This document shows positions 23,320-36,400 of a DNA stretch of 64,000 nucleotides, one piece after another; position 1 is the stretch's first letter; the number at the start of each line of letters is the position of its first letter. The notes under the pieces are model-generated. The model did no database searches and was not told where the DNA came from. It saw only the letters and a program-made list of their open reading frames with translations. Made by a program: the position numbers and the translations under genes. The stretch comes from Bolinopsis microptera (taxonomy: Eukaryota; Ctenophora; Tentaculata; Lobata; Bolinopsidae): contig NC_087079.1 in assembly GCF_026151205.1 (NCBI RefSeq), positions 12,452,635-12,516,634 of the forward strand, read 5' to 3'.

Positions 23320-26090
23320 CCAACCGTTCTATAAGGCCATTTCCTTAGATTTTCGTGTTAAAAGCGATTTCTCGACGGTTATCATCTCTTTAGATCATGC
23401 TTAAAACTTGTGGCCATTATTGCATTTTTGATCACACCCTTTTTCAGGGTTTCACGGTCACTCGAATTTTTCTATTTCAGCCCAGGAATGTCGTAGAGAC
23501 TATTCCGATACACAAAAATGTGCCTAATAACTCTCAAAGTCAAGGTGTACTCAAAACATGAAAAATCGAAAATAAGTTCAAAGTTTAGTAATAAAATGGA
23601 AATGATATGGTTTATTAAGTATAGCTGTGGTCAGTTTACTACCGCCCTCATCAGATACAAATTTCAAGTGTGGCAGTGCAATTGTTTCCTATTCTAGGTC
23701 AAACTTGGCTCTCTTTCAAAGTTTTATCTTTGTTGGTTTTGTACCCGTAAACTCTTAATAACTTTCATGTCTTTGTTTTTCGGAGCAAGTCGAGACTTCC
23801 CCTCATCGCATCATTTACTAATACCACCTAGTCATAGATTATAGTATTAGTACTATTATAATAGGGTACTATAATTAGTACTACTATAGAGTCACTAGGG
23901 CGGAGTTTGTGGACATACCACCATTAATATTACTGTGCACCAACAAATTATATCAACTCCATTGGTCTCGACGTGATGAGGGACAGTCTACACTTATAGT
24001 TATACTGATAGCTTCAAAAGTTTGAGCTGGAATATTGAACAATTGAGTTGTGGGTATGGGAGCGTTCACATATTATGACGTCAGCAGCCGAGGGGAAGGG
24101 CGGGTTTGGAAAGAAAGCTCTGGCTTTGTGCCAGAGCTTAGACGTAGCATCCTGGGTAGTGGGTGTCTATCACGAACAGTTTATGGTGTATTAAAAATGA
24201 CTTAAGTACGAATTTAAGTACACCTCTTCGTTCGTCATCCACGAACTGGGTCTTAAGTACAAATTTTTACCTAAGTTGCATGATTTAAGTTCGCACTTAG
24301 ATATTTAAGTGCGACTTTGGGAGTGGAACTTAACGTGAACTTGGGCGCAACTGTCGTTTTGAAAATCTGACATGGCGAATCAAATCACGTCACTGATTGA
24401 GAACCTGTTAATGGCTTGTTAAGGTGTGGAAAACTGTCGGTAGGCCATTTTTTAGGTGTTTCTGGACAAAAAGTGAGTCATCTTGCATCTTGTGACAAAA
24501 TTCTATGTTGCTCATGGGTCTTTAGGTCTCTAGTTAACAGTCCAATAGCCCATTTGTGAGTATTTTTATTGTTCGCTTGACAAAAATTTGTTTTCAGCCA
24601 CATTTCCGAAAATAAGCATTTTAAGGTACAGGGTGGGCCAAAAGTCAGTACCCATACGTTGGCCTTTATAGCTTAGTCACTGAGTGCCCAATTGAAATAA
24701 TTATTTCTGGTATGACTTAGTACCACCACTGGTTCGAGTAATTTGTCAACTCGAAAAATATTCGTGTTCATTTTTTTCAAATGAAGGTTCATTTTCGCAT
24801 TTATTTGATAGTTTGGATAGTCGGATCGAACCAAATTTTAATGAATTGTGTTTGGTCATTCGAGTTACGTTTGTCCTGAAAAAATTAGAGTTGCAGCTTC
24901 TCAGATGACCGAGATACGACGCATAACTAGTTTATTCATTACGTGTGATCAGGCGATTGGCTTACCGCCTTACCTAATCACGTGATAAGGTGACCCCGTT
25001 AACCACCCGTTAAACATTATGGGAATCGTCGACGCTGCCCAATTAAGGTGTCTTATCACGGTGTCACATAATCACCCAATCAATGTTACTAACGAGATAC
25101 ACAAAATGCTTGATAATTCCGTCATTCCTAATCCGTTTAACATAATTTTTTCAGATCAGATGCAACATTTAATAATCTACCGTCTCTGAAAAAATTAGGT
25201 GTCCAGCATGTTCAGAAAGAACAATATAGGTGGTTTAATATTGAATGGGCGTGGTCTAAAATATTCTAATTTTCAAATTTTGGCGACGGAATCGTCGAAC
25301 AAGTAGGTACAGTATGACATCTGCAAAGCAACAACTCTCAAATATAAAACACGGCGGAGGTATAAGACCCAACGTATGGGTACTGACTTTTGGCCCACCC
25401 TGTATATATATTGCTTCACAAGTTGTATATTATAAATATGGCTATTAGACACATTTTGGTGTATCGGAATAGTTTCTACGACCTCCTAGACGGAAATGCC
25501 AAAAATCGGAGTGATAGTTGATACCGATAGCTGTGATCATGGTCAGCAGTATATTATGTATTCCTCAGAACCAAGTATTATTATTATCGGATTAACCCAT
25601 AGTATTCATAACTAATTCTGCTCGCGACTAACATAATGGCGAACAGACAAAGTGTTAGCCGATTCTGCTTTGAACAAGCAGAATTCAAAAGTCAAAACAG
25701 CAGCCCATTTTGGTTTTGACTCAACAAGTAACAACAAAAAATAAATTATAGAGTTTGATGAACAGATTTGCCATGTGAACTCTACCCTAGATCTAGCCCA
25801 TTTCTAAGTCATTAAAATTCCATCCATTGACCACATAACAAATTAATTGTCACTTATTGGTCGACCGTCGACGTGATCCGATCACCGTGGAATCCCGGAT
25901 CTCAGAAGGCCTTATTGTCTGCCACGGGGAAGGGGGGTTGGGTCTTGATTACAGTTAATTTAAATTACGGTTAATTACGGAGGGGGAGAGGTAAAAATTG
26001 CCAACAAATTGATTACGTAGGTAATATGTGAACTTAATTCCTGAGCAGCCCCCCCCCCCCCCCCCCCCAATAAAGGAAATGACAAAAGTT
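23320..26090. other. Non-coding spacer between pentraxin copies 3 and 4
   Basis: Interrupts the tandem units. It holds a ~50-base imperfect inverted pair (23483-23530 and 25441-25490), the mariner-like MITE at 24627-25404, a perfect 9-bp stem at about 24116-24138 (AGCTCTGGC / GCCAGAGCT) and a 20-base C run at 26047-26067. No exon seen. Confidence 0.5.
24627..25404. mobile_element. Mariner/Tc1-like MITE
   Basis: Perfect 34-bp terminal inverted repeats beginning TACAGGGTGGGCCAAAAGTC at 24627-24660 and their complement at 25371-25404. The outer TA on each side fits the TA target of mariner/Tc1 elements, and AGGGTGGGCCAAAAGT is typical of mariner ends. 778 bases, no transposase frame. Confidence 0.85.
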
Positions 26091-27650
26091 AATCGAAATT
26101 TAGATTAGATCATTATTATGTATTATTATTTCAGATTACTGACTAACCATTTTTAAAAGTAAAAACAAATATGCAAAAACATTTCGAATCAAAAAGAATT
26201 GAATATTAAATTATCGCAATTAAGTGGATTGTCCGAAGTTTAAATCCTCAGTCACTATAAAGCAGATAGTCCTTGTTGGGAGAATTCTCCTTCATCTCCG
26301 GTAAGTTAGTTCTCAGTCTCTGCAGGATTGGAATATCTTGAAATGAGTTATCACACTCTCAGTAATTGTAACTCCTACAAAGTTACCTGTCAGAGATATT
26401 AATTAGTTAATTAATAAGTTAAATTATCTTCAATCTTGCAACGAAACAATTAATTTTATCATCAGCCTTATATTGAAAAATAACATAATCTCGAATAATT
26501 TACATAATGTACCAAAATGTAACTTATAAAGTTCACATACCAAGGATGTCCCAGTAAGATCTAATTTTCTCCGGAAAGTCCACAGTCAGTGTCCGGTTGA
26601 AAATCTCCTCGGAGTACAGGATGTCCCACTGAGTGATCTCCTTCTTCTCCTCACACTCACATTCCGTCTCGCTCTCCTCAGCAGCATCATTCCTTCCTTC
26701 CCGGGATCCTGGTGTGGGTTCCTCTGTCTCGTTCCTGGTCTCCTTCTCTGTGGGGCAGGTCCGAGCAGGACATCCTGGTTCCACCTCGGTAATGTTTCCG
26801 TTTCTCTGCTCCAGGAGCAGATCCTCCCATCGGAGATACCGGACTCTCCCGTAACTCTCCTCCACGTCCGAGCAGAGTCCTGCCTCTTTCATCCCCAGTA
26901 CCTCCTCCCCTGTTAGCTCCTTTGCGAAAAATTTAACCTTAAAAAGCTCCCCTCCGAATATTTCATTTGCGTCTCTGCTACTGCCGTCATAATGATTGTC
27001 ATTACCGAAGAAAAGGAATCCATCCAATCCATAAGTTCTGGATGTCGTGGCACCCTGCCCAACAAGTTTCCCGTTAAAGTATACCTTTCTAGTGTTGGAC
27101 GATGTACTCCAGGAAGTACAGTGGTGGTTCCATGTTCCTTTAGAGGGGTTTATCTCGCTGCTCAAGTCTGAGTTGGTACCCAGAAAGTAGTTGTAAATAC
27201 CATTATCGGTGATGAGTATTTCGTGTTGGTGAGAACTGGTAGCATAAGATAACCAGGTAGGATGGCTATTAGAGGACAGCGATTTAACCCAGGAACAGAA
27301 TGTTAGCGCGTTTTGTAGAGGTGACATATCGGGCTGGAACATGATGAAATCCTGCAATGTATCCCCGAATTTGAGAGCGAACTGTCGTCTGTCTACCAGT
27401 CTGGAACCGTCTGTAGTGTTGAGCCCAATAATAGTTTATAGTAAATACACACGATTGCAGAATAGAGGAGCACAATTGGGTTCCTTGTTCTGCGACTGTG
27501 TTTCCTCGGTGGGCCGACAGGTTTTTGTTGTGTAGTAGTGCTGGGGAAAAAAACGCTTTAACTATCAATGAGAGTAAAAATTTTTAATTCTTGACCTTAG
27601 TGCCACAGTTTCTGTGGTAAAAACAAATTTATAGTTAAACGTTATATATT

Positions 27651-30600
27651 ATATATATAAAAAAATTTCAGAACAGAAGTTGAATTTTTTCAAACGCTGT
27701 AAACGACAGCAAGTTTTTCCTGTATTTATGTTGAACAGTACTACGTTTAATCAGTCATCATTGTTTCCGATGAGGCAGAATTCTGGCAGTGTAACACGTT
27801 ATCAGCACAGAATAAGAACATTATCATTGCAACAGCACATATCATATCAGTATCAGTTTATTGCAGACAGAAAACGTGATTTATTACAGTTGAAGGACAG
27901 TTTATTTCATAAAGTGGACCACTCTACTTTCATCAGTATTGCTACTATTTGCGAGGAACACCAGCGTTATGTTAAGCAGCATTATAAGGACCGTTTACAG
28001 AAGAAGTTTTCTTGGTTGTTGGAGAAATACTACCCTCCTACTCCTCCTCCTCCTCCATCCACTACTCAACCTGCTGACGACAGAGTCACTACTCTCAACA
28101 TCGACAGTGTCTCCGAGCAGCAGAAGTCAGTTTTAGCTCTCGGACCTAACTTTGCCGTGTCTCCGCGAATTGACCAGTCATTCAAGGATAAAGTTGCCGT
28201 TGATATCGCTCAGTGTGTGTTTAAGATCAGACACAAACACGCTATCACTCAACGTGCCAACTCAGACACTAGTGCAGAAGTTAGTGCCCCGATTGAGCCC
28301 ACCGAGGAGTCGAGTTCCAGCAAAGTGAGGAGATTGTGTCCCTTTCCCTCACCATTCACCAGTACACCTGACCCCACTCACCCGGTTTTAGAGGACAAGC
28401 TGGCACAGTTTAACCGCTTTGTACAGGACCTCGTGACTAACACCAACCCACAGGATAACCTCACTCGTTTTCAGAAAGATGGTTTACGCTCCCTTCTGAC
28501 AGACAGGACGTTACACGTGTCGGTATCAGACAAGTGCGGTGAGTTTGTGGTGACAACTAAGGACACACATCGGCATCTAACAGAGAATCACCTCCAGGAG
28601 ACAGCTGTGTACCAGCGTGTGCTTCCCACGAGAAAAATCAACGGTAAAACTGTCTCAGTAGCGGAACCCACCTCTCAACAGCTCACACAGCTCATCAAGA
28701 AGAAGACGGAGAACCTGGTGAAGGAGTCGAATAACCTGTGGAAGAAGATCTCATCACAGCGGAACCTTGACGACGACTACAAGCGACGGATCAGAGTTCC
28801 TGACCATGTCAGCCTCCCAGTCATGTACATCCAAATCAAGACCCACAAGAACCCTCCGGAGAGCTTCCGCTCGACGATCCCTCTTGAGCAGGTTAAGGTT
28901 AGACCCATCATCAGCTGCGTGGACTCACCTACAGAGAGACTCAGTTGGCTAGTGACGACCATTCTTAAACCTCTCCTTAATGAGGTGCCTAGTCACCTGA
29001 GTAATTTAATCCAGCACATAGAGATGCTCCGCCAGATCTCTCAGGAACAGCTTGCCAGGAGAAAGTTCTTTGCCGCGGATATTTCAGCTTTATACACTAA
29101 CATAAACGTACAGGGCTGTATAGACGATGTCATTGAGCTAGCTACAGAGCACCGAGACAGTTTGGACCTGATGGGACTCAGCCTGACAGACATTCATGAG
29201 ATCCTACTACACATCCTTACCAACTCTTTCTTTGTGTATAACAGGACTCTCTGGCTACAGCAGGATGGTCTGTTCATGGGTTTGAGGCCAGGGCCCTTCT
29301 GTGCCATCATTAGAGTGTACAAGTTCGAGAAGAACTCTATCTACACCGATCGACACTACCTATCGGTATACTTATCGAACTTCTACAAACGCTACATAGA
29401 TGATGCTGCCAGTACTGCAGAGACGAAAGAAGAAGCCCTTGCTCTGGTTCAACAGATTGCAGACCAAGATCCGGACAAAAAGTTGAAGTGGGAGGTCGAC
29501 TTTCCAGAACAACAGGACGATTTTATCCCCTTCCTGAACACTGAGGTCCGGATCGAGCCAAACGGTAAATTAACCAGCAGATTGTACCGCAAGCCGCAAC
29601 AAAAAGGATATTACCCTGCACAACAACTCTTGCCATCCTGAGTCTGTTAAGATTAATACAGTGAAGAACCTATATAGCGAGGCTTGCCGTATCTCATCTG
29701 GTCCAGCGGAAAAGGAGCACTCTCTCAGACTCCTTGATGATCTATTACAGAAAAACGGTTACCAGAACCCAAGACGTTATTGTAATAGTAGTAATTCTAA
29801 CAGGCGTCAGAGTGTTGAGGATGATTCCAGGACAGTTCTTAATTTAGATTTTATTTCGGACAGTACTAGCAATAAGATTAGAAATTATGTAAAGCAGAAC
29901 AATTTACCTATTAAAGTAAACTTTAAACCTACTTCGAAATTGAGAAATATTTTATGTAGTAACAGACCGTATGATAAACGTGTGTGCAGTATTAATTCAT
30001 GTAAAATTTGTCCTTTGATAGTTTGTAATAAAGATTGTGAAGTGAAGAATGTTGTATATAAGATTAAGTGTAAATTATGTGACCAGCTGTACGTTGGAGA
30101 AACCAGTAGGAAAGTACATGCTCGTGTAGGAGAACACTTACGTTACGCTACCTACCCTGCTACCCCTTCTAATGTTAGTCAAGCTTTTGCCATACATTAT
30201 TCGAGCTGTCATGAGGGGTTAAATCCCAGTTTAGAAGTAGATATTTTAAGAATTGAACCCAATACTGTCAGAAGAAAGATTTTTGAAGCGATGTTTATTA
30301 TTAATCTGAACCCTACAATTAACAAGAGAGAAGAACTGGATACTATTAAACGTTTTATCATAGCTAGTACTGAAGAATTTTAGATATTTTAGTTTCATTC
30401 CCTTTTTATTGCATACAGTTTAAGTTTTCTTGCAGTAGTAAGTTTTAATGTTTTTTCACATCTCGCTCACAATCAGTAACCATTCACTATATTTTCACTC
30501 ACATTGTGTATACACCATCTCACATGTATTGTATCTTTTACCTTATCATCTGTTATCACTTACATCTTAAATCATCTGTTATCACTGTACATGTCATTCC

Positions 30601-30914
30601 ATCACACGATCACAATCACGTATTTGCTGTTTAGTGGATGTTTTAAGTTTATTGAATAGCAGATCGAGTAGTGTTGTATATATATAGATTTTGATTCTAA
30701 TTTTAGTCGAGTATTTGAACAATTTGTTGTCGTTTAGCCATTTTTGATTAATAAATTTTATGAGACAGTTTTCTCACATATTTACCAATTTTGTCAGCAT
30801 GAATAAGAAGTTGTTACTTTGAAACGTCGTTTATCCTAACAGTGCAATATCATTTGTCGCAAATCAGAATAATCAGAAACTATTTGGAAAAACCCAAAAA
30901 CTGTCTATTGTTAT
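27651..30914 (+). mobile_element. Penelope-like retroelement (GIY-YIG type)
   Basis: Carries reverse transcriptase and GIY-YIG endonuclease reading frames. The short copy of X shows GTTATATA at the point where this element begins and ends, so GTTATATA flanks both sides. That fits either a target duplication or, less simply, an internal deletion in the short copy. Confidence 0.8.
27680..30383 (+). pseudogene. Penelope-like RT plus GIY-YIG endonuclease, frameshifted
   Basis: The first frame (27680-29641) holds the reverse transcriptase: motif A-like FFAADISALYTNI and the catalytic YIDD in FYKRYIDDAAST, after a long N-terminal region. The second frame (29661-30383) holds a Cys-rich linker (CSINSCKICPLIVCNKDC) and a GIY-YIG nuclease (VVYKIKC...LYVGETSRKVHARVGEH). 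A one-base frame change near 29603-29610, in a run of A, separates them. The motif B region (DGLFMGLRPGPFCAIIR) departs from the usual form, so the copy is probably dead, though young. Confidence 0.85.
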
Positions 30915-31113
30915 ATATTGTAGAAGGGCATGATTTACTCACATCACTAAGCATCTGGATGGATAATTAGCACACAAAGATAAACTGACCTTTAAACATG
31001 ACCACCAGCTATACCACGTAACCATAGCTCCGAAATAAATAAATTGCTCTACATAGAAACATCTGGCCTGATCCTATCACATTGTGGTCCCCAGGGGTTC
31101 GGTAAAGCCCTTG
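30384..31113. other. Penelope 3' end and part of element X
   Basis: No coding sequence. The stretch from 30915 matches 40970-41165 of the second X copy. Confidence 0.5.
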
Positions 31114-33478
31114 ATTTGATTGATTGAGGAGCACTACCCGAAGGCATTACTCGGCACTAACGCCTTAAAATCTTTAATTACAATCAAATATAAATATATG
31201 CACACAATGTATAAAGTATTAATGATGTATAAAATATGATTATGCTATTAGCAAATTTAAATAGTACTATTAAAAATTTTAAATAACTCTTATCTCTTGA
31301 CATAAATTTAGAACAGCGACACAGGGTCTGAAGAATGCGCGGTGATATTTTTATCTTTTAAAAGTTGTAAATGACAGTGAAATTGCGCGGTTTCGATAGC
31401 ATTGTAAAAGATGCTCGAAGATAGTCATATTTTGTTATGAGGTTAAAGTTTTGTTGCTCGTTATTATGATCAACGTATGTTGTACCAAATTATTTAAATT
31501 TCTAAAAGTACGAAATTTGAGTTGTCCCAGTCCTTGTCATCCGGTTTATGTGCTTGTGCAGTAAGCACATGCTTGTTGACTGTAGACTTGAATGAATTTA
31601 GGAATTTGTCTTGTAGGCAAGTGGTGACATATTTTATGTCCTTGTTAATAATGTTGACTGTTTGGTTATATAACTTAGGCCCAATGTAAGAAATGCTCTT
31701 GTCTGAATTACATGAACGGTTAAATGGTACTGCAAAGAACTCAGGTTCTCTTCTAGGTGCGTTTAAGTTTGAAACAGTGAACATTCTTATAATATTTGGT
31801 GGTGCAGTGTTAGAATAAACTTTGTGCATTAAGCATAATATACATTTAGCTATCACGTTCGGTAAAGCTAATACTTCTAGTTTATTGAAAATTTCCTTTG
31901 TGTGTGAAGGTGTGCTATTCAGATATTTGTCATAAAAATAGCGGTGGTATTGGTTATCTGCAGCGCGAATGTCCTTTTTCTGGGCCGAGAAGACTCTTTT
32001 AACGGAGTTTAGCGATCTTGTTCCCCAAACTGTGCAGCAGTAGTACAAGTGAGACTGAACAAAGCTGTTGTATATCAACTTGAGAGCTTTGTTAGGTACT
32101 GAGCCTTTGAGTTTGTAGAGAATACCCGCATTTCTAGATACTTTAGTGGCTAAATGTCTAATGTGGTGGGCCCAATTTAGCTTAGTATCAATGATCACGC
32201 CAAGAAACTTTTCGTGATAACTTTGCTTTAGTCGCTCACCTCCCATGTAGATTTCTATATCCTTAGTTTTCTTATTTGTAAAGATCATATATTTAGTTTT
32301 GCTAGTATTTAATTTAAGCCCGTTATTAGTAGCCCAATCAATTATCAAAGTCAGAATCTCATTCACCAATGCATTAAGTTGTTCAAATGTATTTGTACTT
32401 ATTATTAGGTTTGCGTCGTCAGCGAAATAAATATGTTTAGCTAAATTACTAATCTGAGGAAGGTCGTTGATGTAGATTATGAACAGAATTGGTCCGAGAA
32501 TGGAGCCCTGTGGTACTCCGTAGTTAAGTTTGAGGTGAGAGGACTTGCAGTTGTTGACGCTCACGTATTGCTCTCTATCGGTTAGATATGAGTGAAACCA
32601 AGATAAAGCCAACCCCCGAACTCCATAGTGCTCAAGTTTTCTCAGAAGAATACTGCTGTCAACCATGTCAAAGGCCTTGCTGTAGTCCAATAGAAGCAGT
32701 GCTGTGACCTGCTTTTTTTCTAGTACCCTGTGAATATGGTTTTGGGCTTCTAGTAAAGCATGTTCGCAGCTGTGCCCAGCCCGAAATCCGTATTGAGAGT
32801 CAAATAGGATTTTCTCTGTCTTTAAGTGATCTAATAGTCGCGCTTGCATAATTTTTTCAAAGATTTTTGAGAAACATGAGAGTAGTGAGATAGGTCGATA
32901 GTTTGAAACTTCAGCACGTGACCCACCTTTGTGAAGTGGAACTACTTTCGCGATTTTCAATTTATGCGGAAACTTCCCCTGATGTAGAGACGCAGAGACT
33001 AGGCAGCTAAGCACTGGTGCAAGTATATTGCTCACTTTTTTCAGGGGAAGTATACTCATATCAGAAGTCGACTTAATCTTCAAACCCTTAACTATTTCAA
33101 TTATTTCTGATGCGGACGAATCTTCTAGATTCATGCTCCGCTGGCATTTGCTATCTTGAGTTTCTGTTACGATAGTCCTGCCCTCAGAGCATACGAGACC
33201 ATTTTCTCTCTTAAGAGTCTCAGCTATATTGCAGAAATAGTCATTGAAGCTATTCGCAATTTGCTGAGAATCTGTTATCTCGCTCCCATTATAGTTAATT
33301 TTGTTTATCTTAATTTTGCCTTTTTTCTTTCTGTTTAACAAGTTATTAACCATTTGCCATTGTTTTCTGCTGTCGCTAGAATATTTTGTAAAGTACGCGT
33401 TGTAATATTTGTTTTTGGCCTTATCCACGTGTTTATTCACAAATTTCTTCATTTTCTTGTACCTAATATCATTTTCAG

Positions 33479-36400
33479 TGTGAAATGGCAAGTACCAGTG
33501 AAAGCAATGAAACACCAAGGGTATAAGGGAAGGGATATCAAACAAGGCTCCACTAGCCTAAGACACATAAACAGGGAACATATCACCTGAAACAGTTATA
33601 TAGTAGTAATTGAAAGTATTAAAACTATGTTAATGGAAATACAAACATTCACAATCTCCCCTTTCTTTCTCTTTATTAAAAACTTAAATAGATAAAAATG
33701 CTCGTGCTCGAATGGGACCAATTTATGTGATAAATTGTAATTATGATAAAAATAATAAATATATACCTTTATTCAACTCTTTAAAAACTGTCTTTAAAAA
33801 AAACGTTCGAATACGAACTAATACATCACACATAAAATTCATAAAATTCAATTGTTTTTGGAACCAACAAATAAGCGTTCTAAATTCCATTGAACAATAA
33901 AGCTGATACAGCTTTGGGAAGTTTCCCATCCTCAATAGTCCCACGTAGATTAAAACGGTGCCTCAGACATCTCTCCATTGGTGAACATGACTTCATGCTC
34001 TTGTTCTGGATCAGCGTGCCACTAGGAAGCAAGCTCAGACCAGTCCACACATTGGGTAGTGCTTTCCCCATCGAGCTGAATGTTCAGACACTTAGCATAT
34101 TTTTCCAGAGGCTTTTCCTGCTCTACTAATATATAAACCTTCTCCCATGTTTCTTCTTCTCCGTCTTCAGGGTATTTTGCTCGAAAGAGAACATGTGTCT
34201 TCACTTTGGGGAGCTCTATCTTTTCTACAGACTCTTGCTGTCTACTTGCCGTAGGCACTATGACTTGAGTTACCAACTCGCGGGTGTCAGCAGTTACTAC
34301 CGTGCTTGTCGTAGGAATTCTCAACTCTTTCTCTCTAGAAGCTCTCTGCTCAAGTGAAACTTCTTCAGAAAAGTATCTTGGAGTCTGATCTTCGTCAACC
34401 ATCCTTTTTTCTGTACCATCATTACTTTCGGGTGAAACAAATTGATGCTTCTCTTGATCTTGGGTCGTCTTCTTGGAGATATGGCATGGGTGTACTTTCA
34501 CTATTTGGAAGCCATGTTTGACAACAAAAGTTTGGCCATCACGTCCTATCACAACACCAGGTCCACTCCATCTGTCAGAATTGTTTCTCTTATAGAGAAC
34601 CTTTTCACCCATCTCCAGCACAGTGTCTTGACAGGTAGTGACCTGTGACCGCAAGACATGTTTGATTTTAGCACTATTCTCTGCTTTTATGAACTCCTCA
34701 CGTGCAGTCCTCATTGCTCTCAGATTGTCTTCCAGATGTCTACTGGCAACTTTCTCCTCCAAGGCAGGAAGATGATTATCTACCACATTTGGCAATGGCG
34801 GGTTCTTTCCCAAGACAAGCTGGTACGGGGAATATCCTCCTGACATCTGTCCTTGCACAGTTTTCAAGTCCATTGCCACACAATCATTGAAGACAGTTCC
34901 CCTTGGCAGCCCGACAACGGGTCTTGGTTTTGGCTTAGCATATCTTTGGCACACTTCGCAGTTACTGCATACTATCTCTAGAACCTTCATAAACTCTTTC
35001 TTAGTGAAGCCTGCATTCCTCAACATACTCTGCAGCTTGTATGCTGGAGCATGAGCAAACTGCCTATGCAGTTTCAAGGCTTTCTTTTTCATTTCTTTTT
35101 CATCTGTGCCACCCATAGTATCTTCAGTAACTGTCAATACCAACTGCACACTTGAGTCGCTGAGACATCTCCTTCTGTTGCACAGGGGTACACAGTAATG
35201 TCCTGACTTACACTCAAGCAATTTGACCTGTTCTCCGTTGAACATCATTGTGTCTTTGGTTAAGTCAATTACTGCTCCTGCCTTCTTCAAAGAGGGTTTG
35301 CTCAATAGTAGGGGTAAGTCACAACTCACAACATTTGCATCGATGAGTATTTTCTGCGTCCCAATCCTCCCTGGTATCTTTATCTTTTCAACTGAGGTCA
35401 CCTTCTTTCCATCTCCGAACTTGAAAGGGGTTGCACATTCAGTTGGAGTCATCATCCGTCTTTCTTCTTCTCCCAATGTTTCTGCATACTGTTCAACCCA
35501 GTTTCTTCCAACCACAGTCTTTGTGCAGCCAGAATCAATGACTGCACACGATAGTGTCTCGAACACTAGGGAGCTGAAATCGGGCTTCTCCTGAATGAGG
35601 GTGCAGGTGGTTTCTTCTACCATCAGAGTCACGTAGGCGCTTCCAGAGTTCTCTGATTCCATTTCTTCCTCCGCGAAGTACTGAGCACCTCTTGCTTTCT
35701 TTGGACAAAAACGAACAATATGGCCCTTTTCTCCACACTCAAAACAGCCGCTATTGAACCTGGTTCTAGCATCTCCTGAATTATATGGAAATGAAGTTCC
35801 TCTGTTGGTTCCTCGGTTATTTCTGTACGGACCACTGTAACTCCCTGAACCTCTTGAACCTCCTCTAGAGTCTCGTCTCCAGTTGTTGTTGTAGGTAAAG
35901 TTACACTCTTCTGGCTCACTCTTTATCACAGTAGTTTCACTTCCGTGTTGCTGACTGTCAGTGTTTGGGAGTCGTGTGAAGATTTTCCCTATCGTTTTTG
36001 CCATCTCTGCATAGGTCATACTCTTCACAGTTGCCAATGCAAGATCAACTTTCTCTGGTGCCAGCTTGGCACTGTTCAATACTCTATATGCAAGTACTTC
36101 TTCTGGCAGCTCGATCTTGTGCTTTTTCAGATCGTCGTACAACTTCTCGAACTCAGATATATAACTCTGCAGATTCATTTCATCGCGCCTTTCATACTGT
36201 TCGAACTTACAGTATATTTTATATGCTATATGTGACGAGTCTTCCTTGTAGATCTTATCTAATCGAGCTATTATCTGCTCCAAGCCATCCTCAGCTATGA
36301 GCACTTCCTTGCCCAAGGATCTAACATGGTTCTTGACTTTTCCTTCATTCAGCTCCAAAAGAAACGCAGTTGCCCTCCTCTTCTTGGGAAGAGCTGTAAA

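Larger units (their letters stand above)
15000..23320. repeat. Tandem segmental duplication, ~3.2 kb unit carrying pentraxin-like genes
   Basis: Three units in a row. The 5' flanks of copies 1 and 2 (16860-18210 and 20046-21376) look almost identical, one difference being an 18-base deletion near 21181, so the duplication is recent. A fourth, older or rearranged unit continues at 26090-27427 and 37523-42290, broken by insertions. All lie inside PLD intron 3. Confidence 0.85.
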
